DNA from: Mimachlamys varia
Lineage: Eukaryota; Mollusca; Bivalvia; Pectinida; Pectinidae
Length of the DNA: 64,000 nucleotides
Assembly: GCA_947623455.1 (NCBI GenBank)
Contig: OX392529.1
Coordinates: 3,658,001 to 3,722,000, forward strand
Direction: 5' to 3'
This document shows, piece after piece, positions 12,801-23,034 of the stretch (positions are counted from its first letter, which is position 1; each line of letters begins with the position of its first letter). The notes beneath the pieces were generated by a model. That model ran no database searches. It was not told where the DNA came from and worked only from the letters and a program-made list of their open reading frames with translations. A program made the translations under genes and the position numbers.

Positions 12801-15800
12801 GATATTTAGAACATAATTGTGAATTTTAAATTTTTTAACATTCCATGTTATACACTTGTTTAAAGAAATGGTAAGAGCAGAGTCAATTCTGTAGTGCACC
12901 ACTTCCCTTTCAGCTGGCAGCAGTGGTGTGGGTGTGTGAGCGGGACCTGTGGAAGCTGTTGGTTGGGTTTGCCGTCCTGGCCATAGTGTTTTTTGTCAGT
13001 GTGTGGTTTGTACTGAAGGATCCTTGTGAGACTGCTTCTGCCACACAGCAACTGGTGAGTCAGAAAAGTACACAGCAACTTGTGAGTCAGAATAAGTACA
13101 CAGCAACTGATGAGTCAGAATAAGTACGCAAGAACTGGTGAGTCAGAACAAGTACAGAACAACCATAACGAGTCAAAATTATATACAACAGCTGGTGAGT
13201 CAAAATTAGTACACAACTGATGAGTCAGAATATGGTACATAACAACTGATGAGTCAGAATATGGTACACAACAACTGGTGAGTCCAGTGCCAAAAACTGA
13301 TGAGTCAGAAAAGTACACAACTGGTGAGTCAGGAAAGTACACAGCAACTGGTGAGTCAGGAAAGTACACAACAACTGGTGAGAGTAGTCTCAGAACTGAT
13401 GATTCTGAGTAATCTACAGGAGCTAGTTAGTAACTCCTTTAAGGACTCGCACAACTAAATAATTTACTATATGTTATTACTAAGCATTCGAGCTAATAAC
13501 TTTAATATTTGAAGTACAACACTTGTGAAAACTGCCTAAATTCACAGATACATGCATGACAAAGGCTTCAAGTGGCATTTAATGAGGAGTTTACTGGCAT
13601 ATTAGCTTGCTACAGGCGTCTGCTTCGGACAACCGGAAATTTACATGTCAAACCAGTGAAATGGGACGGGAACACCCTCTGACTTTTGACCCCATATCAA
13701 TCCGCCATCACATATCAAAATCTACCAAAAGTATATATTTTTGTAAAGTTAAATATCGACAGATTTCATTCAATGCAGAATAGGTCAACAATTACCTATT
13801 TAAATTACCCAGAATCACTGTACTTAGCCGGAATGAATTTTCAGTAGGGACTACAAACGTATGAAACACTTCGTGATAGGCTGATTTAGTTGTGTGAGTC
13901 CTTTAAAGGGCCCTAAACCTTTCAGATGTTGAAATAAAGTTACCTTACTGAAAGTATATACATTTCCGAGTAAAATGGTGAAGTTTGGTTGAAATTGAAT
14001 AAAAAATTATGAAGAAAACCCAAGTTATTGCACCTAATGTACACTTGCTATTCAGAGCTAGCACCAGAAATTTCTCGTTTCTTTTGCATAACATTTACCT
14101 CTAGCACCTCAGTTAAGCACACACTTAGCAATTTCATATTTTGCACAAAGATAAAATACGCTTACCGCTCAACTGTTTTTGAAAAGAAATCTTGTTACCT
14201 CAGTTTCTGTTAATTTTAAAATCTCTGCAGTAATTAATTTTTATTTTAAGTATTTTTTTATTCAATTTTAACAATTAAACACACTTAAAATTCACACACA
14301 ACTTCAAACTTCTACAGAAAACATGAGTCATAAACGGTTATCAGATATCCACCTTAACTGTTTATCTATCAATTACACCAGCTTACATTTAGCACTTCTA
14401 GCTCCCCGGGGTGCCTCCATTTTACAGGGAGAATATTGGGGGTAGGGGAGATATAATGCTATAAACGGCTTATTGTATGAGTAAACAAAGTACACAAACG
14501 CATTAAATCAATAAACAAGATGTTAAACAAGGTATATATTGTGACAGGAATAAAGTAATATCTACAATTTACTGAAAATATGGAATATTGAGTTGGATTT
14601 AGCCACCAAAACATGTACGTGACACATACACATATATAAACTCACATGTGCAATAATTATACAAGCTTATTATGTGATTGTTCTAGTTATTGCTTTCTTA
14701 GGACTATAAAACACAAATACATTTAAAATTTGAATGAAGGAAGAAGCCTGAGAATGACTGGGCAGAGTAGGAACGGGGTTTGGGAGGGGGGGGGGGGGGG
14801 GTGAAGACAGCACACTAGGTCTTTGTTCTATCAAAATTTGGATGCTAAAACCTGGTGCACATATCAGTTAAGTTTTATTAACACGCACGCAGATTAATTA
14901 TCACATTTAATTGAACCAAACTTAATTAAAAACGTAAGTATGAGGGTCAGTCCAACAATACAGGCTTCAACACAGGGCCATGTTTAGCCAGATTTTAAAT
15001 AATTTTGAAGTTTTTTTTGTCAAATTAAATAGTTTTACACGCTGAAAAATGTGCAAACACTCAATGACAGTGGCTGTCTTTGAAAAAAAAATATCCGGAA
15101 GCACAGAAAATGTTATATAGGTCAAACACATGGCTAGTTCCATTAAAGGACTCACACAACTAAATAATTTACTATATGTTATTACTAAGCTTTCGAGCTA
15201 ATAACTTTAATATTTGAAGTACAACACTTGTGAAAACTGCCTAAATTCACAGATACATACATGACAAAGGCTTCAAGTGGCATTTAATGAGGAGTTTACT
15301 GGCATATTAGCTTGCTACAGGCGTCTGCTTCGGACAACCGGAAATTTACATGTCAAACCAGTGAAATGGGACGGGAACACCCTCTGACTTTTGACCCCAT
15401 ATCAATCCGCCATCACATATCAAAATCTACCAAAAGTATATATTTTTGTAAAGTTAAATATCGACAGATTTCATTCAATGCAGAATAGGTCAACAATTAC
15501 CTATTTAAATTACCCAGAATCACTGTACTTAGCCGGAATGAATTTTCAGTAGGGACTACAAACGTATGAAACACTTCGTGATAGGCTGATTTAGTTGTGT
15601 GAGTCCTTTAAAGGGCCCTAAACCTTTCAGATGTTGAAATAAAGTTACCTTACTGAAAGTATATACATTTCCGAGTAAAATGGTGAAGTTTGGTTGAAAT
15701 TGAATAAAAAATTATGAAGAAAACCCAAGTTATTGCACCTAATGTACACTTGCTATTCAGAGCTAGCACCAGAAATTTCTCGTTTCTTTTGCATAACATT

Positions 15801-18800
15801 TACCTCTAGCACCTCAGTTAAGCACACACTTAGCAATTTCATATTTTGCACAAAGATAAAATACGCTTACCGCTCAACTGTTTTTGAAAAGAAATCTTGT
15901 TACCTCAGTTTCTGTTAATTTTAAAATCTCTGCAGTAATTAATTTTTATTTTAAGTATTTTTTTATTCAATTTTAACAATTAAACACACTTAAAATTCAC
16001 ACACAACTTCAAACTTCTACAGAAAACATGAGTCATAAACGGTTATCAGATATCCACCTTAACTGTTTATCTATCAATTACACCAGCTTACATTTAGCAC
16101 TTCTAGCTCCCCGGGGTGCCTCCATTTTACAGGGAGAATATTGGGGGTAGGGGAGATATAATGCTATAAACGGCTTATTGTATGAGTAAACAAAGTACAC
16201 AAACGCATTAAATCAATAAACAAGATGTTAAACAAGGTATATATTGTGACAGGAATAAAGTAATATCTACAATTTACTGAAAATATGGAATATTGAGTTG
16301 GATTTAGCCACCAAAACATGTACGTGACACATACACATATATAAACTCACATGTGCAATAATTATACAAGCTTATTATGTGATTGTTCTAGTTATTGCTT
16401 TCTTAGGACTATAAAACACAAATACATTTAAAATTTGAATGAAGGAAGAAGCCTGAGAATGACTGGGCAGAGTAGGAACGGGGTTTGGGAGGGGGGGGGG
16501 GGGGGGTGAAGACAGCACACTAGGTCTTTGTTCTATCAAAATTTGGATGCTAAAACCTGGTGCACATATCAGTTAAGTTTTATTAACACGCACGCAGATT
16601 AATTATCACATTTAATTGAACCAAACTTAATTAAAAACGTAAGTATGAGGGTCAGTCCAACAATACAGGCTTCAACACAGGGCCATGTTTAGCCAGATTT
16701 TAAATAATTTTGAAGTTTTTTTTGTCAAATTAAATAGTTTTACACGCTGAAAAATGTGCAAACACTCAATGACAGTGGCTGTCTTTGAAAAAAAAATATC
16801 CGGAAGCACAGAAAATGTTATATAGGTCAAACACATGGCTAGTTCCATTAAAGGACTCACACAACTAAATAATTTACTATATGTTATTACTAAGCTTTCG
16901 AGCTAATAACTTTAATATTTGAAGTACAACACTTGTGAAAACTGCCTAAATTCACAGATACATACATGACAAAGGCTTCAAGTGGCATTTAATGAGGAGT
17001 TTACTGGCATATTAGCTTGCTACAGGCGTCTGCTTCGGACAACCGGAAATTTACATGTCAAACCAGTGAAATGGGACGGGAACACCCTCTGACTTTTGAC
17101 CCCATATCAATCCGCCATCACATATCAAAATCTACCAAAAGTATATATTTTTGTAAAGTTAAATATCTACAGATTTCATTCAATGCAGAATAGGTCAACA
17201 ATTCCCTATTTAAATTACCCAGAATCACTGTACTTAGCCGGAATGAATTTTCAGTAGGGACTACAAACGTATGAAACACTTCGTGATAGGCTGATTTAGT
17301 TGTGTGAGTCCTTAAGAAAGTAATTACATGTTTTTGATATACACTGGTATTTGATTACACCACATGAAAATTTTCAGAATGTTAAAAGTAATTTATATAT
17401 TCTTCAAATTGAATGATCAGAGCAATAGCTATAATGTATAAATTGTTATGATACGATAGTGTCCTACATGTTATACAATACATTTGAACATTGTGTAGTA
17501 TACCTGGTAATGCCAATCTCGGGATTGTTTATATATGCTAATCCTCCTACTTTCTGTTTGTCAGTGTGAAGACTTCGAGCGTGGATATGCGTCTGGAATC
17601 CTCTGCTATGACTTGTGTATATCTAAAACGTTTGCTTTACCAAAATGTCTTTCCAAGTCGGGTGATATTATGGTAGGTATATTTACTATAACTGATGTCG
17701 TAACTTTTAAATATTTGAGATCCCCTAACAGTAACAATAAATACTTATTATAAGTATTTGCTTTGTATATAAAGTAGACAATGTGTATGCTACATGTACC
17801 AGGGTTGACCTTGCCCCTGGGGATTTAGTCCCTGGATTATAACATGGAAATGGATGAAAGGCCAACTATTGCTGGTTATATAAACTAGTGCTGCCAGGAT
17901 TACTTCCCAGGTTCTGCTGAACCCATCGTAATTAGTCCATGGGTCAAAAATAGGAAACAGTTGAGATCACTGCTGTATACGAGACAAGCAAATTCATGCT
18001 ACCAAGATTGGCTCCCTGTCCTTGCCCTGGGGTCACCAGGTCATAAGTCTTAAACTGAACTACAAAGAAGAAGCAAAAATGTATCCTTGTCCATTGTCGT
18101 GGTAAGGAAAAGTCTGGCTTCCTTTAGGGGCTGGGTCAAATTGAAGTGATTTTGAGCAGTGAATTTTTAAAAATCCTTTAAGCCATGTGTAAAATGCCTG
18201 AAATATTACATGTTATAAAAAGGGTGTAGTCTTTGAGGATGTTAAGACGCAGGGTGTGAAAAAGAGAGCAGTGGCAATAATACTATCATAAACTGAAAAT
18301 CAGTGGAAATAAAGAACTGGTTTCAGAGATGAAAATGTGAGCCAATTGGCTGATTTCAGCCTTTTTGAGAATTTCAGTGTAATGTAAACATTTCATTTTT
18401 TCAATTGAAAAGATTAAATAACCTTATTTTCAGCCATTTTCATCTCTGTGGTTTGAAGAGTTAAAATTTTCAAAAATCTGGTATTGGTATTATTTATTGA
18501 AATGAATTATACATAATGATTGAATTTTACCAGTACCTTTCTTTTCAGACATTCCATTCCAAAAAATCCATTGCTAAGTTCAGGGTTCTTCCCCAAGATG
18601 GCTCTGCCGTGGAAAATGATAATTCTGATCTTCCATTCCATTTGGGCCCATTAGAGGGACGATTAAATAATGATGATTTCCACCACCTACTGGAGCGCTA
18701 CATCACTGCCAAGTTGGGTCCTGTTGATGTGACGGGACTGATTGAGCGCCTGTACAGCTTTGCTGATGCCAGTCACGATGGCAAGGTCGGTATCTCTCAC

Positions 18801-21267
18801 CAACAGACATAACATTTGGCCGCCATGTTGAAAATAAGTTGTGAGCTTAAACTCCAGTGCTATTGAAGGAATTATGATGGAACTTATAATAGAATGTTAA
18901 AAACCTTACAGAAACTCACAGTACGTAGTTCTGACTGAAAGTCTGCCGAAGGGGTTTCAATGAAACGTGACAAAATGTTGTTATTTGTATGGTTGGGCAG
19001 TTGTCTATGATGGCTTCTCTCCCAAGTCCAGTTCTAATAAAGGGATCAAATTATACAAATTATGTGAGTGTTTAGTAAAACTCCTGAGTTACTGTTTTTG
19101 TTGGTTGCTATCTTACCAGTACCTGTCTTGTTCAATGGTCAGATTTGAGCACCGGCCAGATTCAGTGATTAAGGCAGGTGATATGGGGTAAAACATACGT
19201 TTTCTGAAGTGGTATTAATCCTGAGGTCCTGATACTTGGGAAAGCAACTTTCGATGCTACCAGTATGTAACATGTTTAAAAACAATAAATGATATAAATG
19301 GTAACAAGAATCGGTCAGATAGGTGCTACAGTCAATAAATGGTAACGAGAATCGGTCAGATAGGTGCTACATTCAGAGTTATCTGATTTCAAAGAGTGAA
19401 AATGATCTTTACAGCACTTTCAGAAATTCAGCAAGTTGTCCACTCCAAACAAACATAATTCTAGCGTTTATGAACTGATTCATCCCGCCAACAATACTGT
19501 GCCTCACTTTCTGACAAATGTAGCTACAACATGATTTGTAGCCTATTATAGAAAGTTTGACAGGAAATCTTAGATGACTTTTCTGTCTATCTGTAGGAAA
19601 AGTATGATTAGATTTATAAGAAAATGTGAAATAAGATCCAAATTTAAAATTGTCCCACGTTTTCCATATTACACACTATTATGCAGTTGTGATAATTCTA
19701 TCCCTGTTATTAGTTTATTAGCTCACCTGCCCAAGTGGTTAGTGAGCTTATGCTGTGGTGCAATGTCCATCTTCCTTTCGTCGTCCATCTTCCTTTCGTC
19801 TTCCATCTTCCTTTCGTCGTCCATCTTCCTTTCGTCGTCCATCTTTCTTTCATCGTCCATCCTCCTTTCATCGTCCATGTTCCTTTCGTCGTCCATCTTC
19901 CTTTCATCGTCCATCTTCCTTTCATCGTCCATCTTCCTTTCGTCGTCTTCCTTTCGTCGTCCATCTTTCATTTGACGTCAAGATTTTACTTCAAAGACTA
20001 GGGTATTGATATTGGAATGTAGTAAGCTGGTGTTAAGGCTACCAAGTGTTGTAAAATGAATAATCTTGACCCACATACAAGGTCAAAGAGGGCAAAGGTA
20101 TAGAAATATTCCAAGCAACTTATTCTAAATAACCAAAAAGCCCGGGATAGGGATATTTGGTCTGTAGCTTACTGGGATAAAGGGCTACCAAGTTTGTTCA
20201 AATGAATGACCTTGACCCACTTTCACAGTCAAAGGTGTGATTTGTTGAAATCTCTCAATAGATTATTTTGACCTCAGACACTGATATTTTGCCTGTAGTT
20301 GCATTAGTTTCAGGTACGTTGGGCCTCTTAAGTATTCAGATTAGTTATGAAGGCTCTTTTTACATCTTGTTGAAATTCATATTGCTGAGGAATTGCCATA
20401 GTAGAACTCCTGATGTAGAAATTCTCCATGATTCGTTAGATTTTTGTGCATGGAACTTTTTCTTCATTGCAATAAATATAGTTTGATAACTGAAAATTGT
20501 GTTTCTATTTTCAGCTGAACTTTGGTGAGGCAAGCTCCATCTGGGAACTTATCCATATCCACGAGTTTTTTATCCTCTTTCTGTTCCAAGGTGATGCAAC
20601 ATTCCCAGTAATAAACGCCACATGTGGCTCACTTTATACGTACGACAAAGCCTTCACTCCAGCACTCTATGACAAAATGAATAAAGGCTTTCTGGACAGG
20701 ATATTCTCCAATACCTACCGCTGGAGTCTTCCCAAGTGGGACAAGAGGGTCAACATAGCCGTGGGCTTGTTAGAAAATGTAGCCTCTTTATCAGAGCGAG
20801 TCAATGCTCAATTCCATATGTGCAATGTAGATCCAACCAAGTTTGGCTACACTGATCGATTTGAGGCAAGGTTAACCTACTTCGATGACATAGTGTCACA
20901 AAACCACTTTGACCTAGAGGTCAAGGGTCGCCCATGCTCCAGAGACAGGGATTGTTTCCATGGTGACTGTGTGACGGAGTGTGATACAACATCGGGGACA
21001 TGTACTGGTGTAGTAAAACAGCCCACACTGGTACGCGTTTGTAGGATTGTAGACGAGTACCTGGTGTTTGATGCGCCAAAGGAGGTGAAGACTGCTCTGA
21101 AGGTTCTGCTGTCCGAATGTTTAGCCTTCACCAACTCCCAGGACCCTGGTCATGTTGTACGCTATAACCTCCTGCTGGATGAACTGTCCAAGTTCCTATG
21201 GGACCAAATCAAAAGCAAGCCAGTCAATTGGCTTGATCTACCCAAGAAAAAGAGTAGACCTAGTTAG
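9849..21267 (+). CDS. DIPK1: DIPK1/FAM69 family protein (divergent kinase-like ER membrane protein), five exons
   Basis: Joined exons 9849-9878, 12914-13054, 17565-17672, 18549-18785 and 20515-21267 give 422 codons; vertebrate DIPK1 proteins are about 430. All four junctions are GT-AG and phase 0. Seen: N-terminal MACSLPTRRQ with a di-arginine; one hydrophobic segment at about residues 23-42 (LLVGFAVLAIVFFVSVWFVL); then a luminal part with 14 cysteines (including CYDLC and the cluster from RPCSRDRDC to SGTC) and an EF-hand loop DASHDGKLNFGE at about residues 167-178. Family knowledge: FAM69/DIPK1 are type II ER membrane proteins of the protein-kinase-like superfamily with an EF-hand insert, retained through N-terminal arginines. 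The paralogue (1A/1B/1C) is not resolved. Residues at the catalytic positions appear changed (see findings). The family call is firm; exon 1 is less so. Confidence 0.93.
10445..10520 (+). mobile_element. tRNA-like SINE head (degenerate), plus strand
   Basis: Contains an A-box-like CAGCTCAGCATTAGAGC and a B box GGGTTCAAACCC (10497-10508) at tRNA-like spacing, with GGTCGTGGG before the B box as in many tRNAs. The anticodon stem does not pair properly, so this is a tRNA pseudogene or SINE head, not a working tRNA. A second, inverted tRNA-like copy lies 170 bp further on. Confidence 0.6.
10676..10746 (-). mobile_element. tRNA-Gly-like SINE head (degenerate), minus strand
   Basis: On the minus strand TGGCTCAATGATTAGAATGC, then CTCGCCTTCCAAGTTGGAG, then the B box GGGTTCAATTCC (10692-10703) and CTGGCCACAA follow the order of a tRNA. 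The CCTTCCAAG anticodon region resembles tRNA-Gly(UCC). The acceptor stem does not close, so a SINE head or pseudogene is likelier than a gene. It faces the tRNA-like head at 10.45 kb. Confidence 0.55.
11348..11453. repeat. 52-bp direct duplication
   Basis: The segment with CAATCTAGGTCTTGTCAGGA and TATTTTCTCCCGCAGTTTTC occurs twice in tandem, with a single early difference (TACCCAAT and TACACAAT). It lies in DIPK1 intron 1. Confidence 0.9.
12559..12804 (+). mobile_element. Meta-domain SINE with intact 12-bp target-site duplication
   Basis: The tRNA-like head has the A box GTGGCCGAGTGGTTAAAGTG and B box GAGTTCGAAACCC. Then follows a central domain with TTTTTTCTCCGGGTACTCCG and CCAAAACCTGGCACATCCTT, and the end ATGACCTGGCTGTTACTAGG. 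This order matches the MetaSINE superfamily, widespread in molluscs. Flanking direct repeats TCTTTGTTGATA (12559-12570 and 12793-12804) are identical, so insertion into DIPK1 intron 1 was recent. Transcription sense is the same as the host gene; the element ends about 110 bp before exon 2. Confidence 0.92.
12914..13054 (+). CDS. DIPK1: DIPK1 exon 2 (transmembrane segment)
   Basis: 47 codons from LAAVVWVCERDLW through the membrane span to DPCETASATQQL. Acceptor TTTCAG|CTGGCAG; two further CAGs within ten bases (12918-12923) offer NAGNAG-like alternatives. The donor CTG|GTGAGT is the first of many copies: the exon end and donor are the seed of the tandem array that follows. Use of the second donor copy at 13082 would add nine in-frame codons (VSQKSTQQL). 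Confidence 0.88.
13041..13385 (+). repeat. Splice-donor minisatellite at DIPK1 exon 2, about 13 copies of a 24-29-bp unit
   Basis: Each unit is a copy of the exon end plus 5' splice site: ACACAGCAACTGGTGAGTCA followed by GAAAAGT. The first copy is the genuine exon/intron junction. Donor GTGAGT is intact in several copies (13055, 13082, 13138 and later ones) and broken to GATGAGT or CGAGT in others. Copies vary in length, so most do not preserve frame; an in-frame stop lies at 13121-13123. Confidence 0.93.
13439..17315. mobile_element. TTAA-flanked A-B-A-B-A element in DIPK1 intron 2
   Basis: A is 459 bp (13443-13901, 15148-15606, 16853-17311) with 18-bp inverted ends GGACTCACACAACTAAAT / ATTTAGTTGTGTGAGTCC. 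B is 1246 bp (13902-15147, 15607-16852). The whole is bounded by TTAA at 13439-13442 and 17312-17315, as for a piggyBac-type MITE. The two inner junctions carry one extra T or A next to TTAA. The period is exactly 1705 bp, and both B copies look identical, including a 16-G run. The only open frames (61-62 codons, present twice) have no family resemblance, so the element is non-autonomous. It may be a composite of two MITEs or an element with long terminal direct repeats. Confidence 0.85.
17316..17564. other. DIPK1 intron 2, right end
   Basis: Unique AT-rich sequence with nothing recognised, ending in the exon 3 acceptor. Confidence 0.6.
17565..17672 (+). CDS. DIPK1: DIPK1 exon 3 (cysteine-rich N-terminal luminal part)
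   Basis: 36 codons, CEDFERGYASGILCYDLC then ISKTFALPKCLSKSGDIM. Acceptor TTTGTCAG, donor ATG|GTAGGT. The C-x(4)-G-x(3)-G pattern followed by LCYDLC and KCLS matches the family's first luminal cysteine block. No tandem array touches this exon. Confidence 0.92.
17790..18120. repeat. Dispersed-repeat-like segment in DIPK1 intron 3
   Basis: Contains paired phrases such as GGTTGACCTTGCCCCTGGGG and CTGTCCTTGCCCTGGGGTCA plus CCAGGATTACTTCCCAGG, in the style of the dispersed non-coding repeats of bivalve introns. Family not identified. The remainder of introns 3 and 4 (17.7-20.5 kb) shows no additional exon. Confidence 0.35.
18549..18785 (+). CDS. DIPK1: DIPK1 exon 4 (N-lobe, first half of the EF-hand)
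   Basis: 79 codons from TFHSKKSIAKFRVL to FADASHDGK. The acceptor is CTTTTCAG and the donor AAG|GTCGGT, a weak site. The alternative GTATCT four bases later would break phase. It ends inside the EF-hand loop, between positions 7 and 8 (DASHDGK|LNFGE), so the calcium loop is only completed by splicing to exon 5. Confidence 0.9.
19283..19376. repeat. Two-copy tandem of about 46 bp
   Basis: AAATGGTAACAAGAATCGGT followed by CAGATAGGTGCTAC occurs twice in a row with one base change (AACAAGAA / AACGAGAA), in DIPK1 intron 4. Confidence 0.85.
19718..19985 (+). mobile_element. Hairpin-headed dispersed element with an 18-bp minisatellite core
   Basis: Begins TTAGCTCACCTGCCCAAGTG...TAGTGAGCT, the short hairpin head seen in a common bivalve dispersed repeat. 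The usual GTCCGTC stretch is expanded here into about eleven copies of CATCTTCCTTTCGTCGTC (19768-19965). The unit is a multiple of three without stops, so several frames on both strands stay open; these are artefacts. It lies in DIPK1 intron 4. Confidence 0.75.
20030..20350. repeat. Dispersed-repeat-like segment in DIPK1 intron 4
   Basis: Two related phrases, TACCAAGTGTTGTAAAATGA / AATAATCTTGACCCACATAC and TACCAAGTTTGTTCAAATGA / ATGACCTTGACCCACTTTCA, resemble a dispersed non-coding repeat of bivalve genomes. The end TACGTTGGGCCTCTTAAG resembles the right terminus of the TTAA MITE at 28.3-28.7 kb. Confidence 0.4.
20515..21267 (+). CDS. DIPK1: DIPK1 exon 5 (kinase-like core to stop)
   Basis: 250 codons plus stop TAG. 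Acceptor TCTATTTTCAG. It starts with LNFGEASSIWEL, completing the EF-hand. It then carries the kinase-like core: FFILFLFQGDATFPVINATC, the segment KRVNIAVGLLENVASL, and the loop MCNVDPTKFGYTD. The cysteine cluster CSRDRDCFHGDCVTEC follows. The end, KKKSRPS, is basic. The large terminal exon is uninterrupted. The 3'UTR follows, but no canonical AATAAA was found close by. Confidence 0.93.
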   Translation: MNFGEASSIWELIHIHEFFILFLFQGDATFPVINATCGSLYTYDKAFTPALYDKMNKGFLDRIFSNTYRWSLPKWDKRVNIAVGLLENVASLSERVNAQFHMCNVDPTKFGYTDRFEARLTYFDDIVSQNHFDLEVKGRPCSRDRDCFHGDCVTECDTTSGTCTGVVKQPTLVRVCRIVDEYLVFDAPKEVKTALKVLLSECLAFTNSQDPGHVVRYNLLLDELSKFLWDQIKSKPVNWLDLPKKKSRPS

Positions 21268-23030
21268 CTGATGATGTACAAAAATATTGTAATTTGTGAT
21301 AAGTATGCTTCGTGATAAGTATGCTATTTATTTCTTACCGTTTTTATGACATGAATACACCAATTCATGAACACATTTTTACCATGAATGTAACTCTGAA
21401 ATAGGACACCAAAACAGGTGTCTTAGCATAAATATTAAACTTTAGCATAAATGTAAAACTCTGAATTTTAGATTTTTCAATACAACTGTAATTGCCAAAT
21501 TCTGTAATTGCCAATTCTGTAATTGCCAATTCTGTGTGAATAATGACAGATTTTTTTTTTGTAAATTAATATTTATTTCTCTGTAATGTAATTCTTATGT
21601 CATTTTTATCAGAGTAGCAGTATTTTATTGGTTCACTGGATTTACTTGTGTCTGGTCCCTAACTTTAAATAATAACTTGATGAAGCTAATTACAGGTATA
21701 CCTTCATCACAACAGGAGTCATGTAGTGCATTGTAACCTGGTCACAGTGACCTTCACTCAAGGTCAAAGATATGAAAAGAAAAAATTCTGGAGAAATCTT
21801 GTTTAGAACATGAAACTTTGACTGTGACATTGAAATTGAGGTCAAAGGTTGACTATCTAGTGAAACATTTTATACTATTATATAGACCAGAATATATTTA
21901 ACATCATCAGCCAAAGGATGTGGAACCTACATTTTAATTGGGTCACTGTGACTTTAACCTCTAGGTCAGATACTTTTTAATTAGATCATTCTGAGCTTAA
22001 TTTCTCGGTCAAATAAGTAGGTCGCTAAGACAGTTATCTCCAGATCCTTAGTCAGACATTGCAAGGCTACAATATGTATATTGGTTGATAAGAAAAGATC
22101 CGCTTTCTTCACTTAAGTGCAACTCTAGTCATTAATGAATTTGTTCTTCTCATTAAAGCTCAACGTTGTTTTTAATTTCTGTAAATAATTTGATATTCTT
22201 ATGTTAATACAAAGTGTATATAATATACACGTTATTCCACTTTGTAACTTAGAAATCAGTTTGTCTGGGTAGTGTGTTGAGAATGATATTAAAGATTAGA
22301 TTGCTGTAGGATATTGAGATAGATGATTATTTGAAATAAGTTTGTCTGGTGTAGTGTGTTGAGAAAGATATTAGTTTGTTTGTGTAGTGTGTTGAGAAAT
22401 ACATCTTAGTACTACTGTATTGAAGTACATGTAACATGTGCAATATTCTACAGAATCACATTCAGCATGCTGTTACATGTTTTTGATATTAGGCCTGTTG
22501 TGTGCTGTGGTGACCACTAAATTTGTAAATATATATGACCACATGGTAGGTCTTACGGTCTACTTACAGATTACGTACACTTTTATGTACACTTTGTATT
22601 ATACTGTAGCAATACACGGATATATCTCGGCAGTACGATTACCCTGCCACATGATATAATGGCAATATGTTGTATAATCATGTATAAAATGTCATCCTTC
22701 CAGTACGTTAATCATTGTTACGACTGTTTTGGTCCCATTTATTGTTTTGAATGTTCACACTCAGAAGTACATCATGAAGCTAAGTGTGTATATACATTTG
22801 ATGTCTGTTTCTTTAATATTTATTGTGTTTGAACTTTTTATTATACTGTTTGATGTTTGTACATCAGTTTTACAATCTGTTGTTTATCAAGATGTTAGCT
22901 GTTAAAAGGTGTGTTTCAAGTTTTGCATGACATATATGAAGTTCATCTCTATTTATAAATCAGTATTGTTGCTTAGTGGTCTAGTGGAATTATGAGAAGT
23001 AAGGTGATTGATTATTGAAATTTTGGTATA
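21268..23030 (+). other. 3' flank / possible 3'UTR of DIPK1
   Basis: Unique AT-rich sequence. It holds small direct repeats (GTGATAAGTATGCTT twice at 21297-21326; CTGTAATTGCCAA three times at 21486-21531; a TTTGTCTGG...GTGTGTTGAGAAAGATATT motif three times at 22257-22405) and a dispersed-repeat-like stretch at 21690-22060 (AGTGACCTTCACTCAAGGTC, GAGGTCAAAGGTTGAC). No further exon recognised. Confidence 0.55.
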
Positions 23031-23034
23031 CAAG

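Noticed and set aside
14028..16860. Duplicated 61- and 62-codon frames in the B segment
   Set aside because: Identical because the 1705-bp unit is duplicated; no domain, and reading frames are AT-rich chance frames.
19574..20009. Low-complexity frames (FLSSSI, FRRPSS, MDDERK types)
   Set aside because: 18-bp tandem core of a dispersed element inside a DIPK1 intron; open in several frames on both strands.
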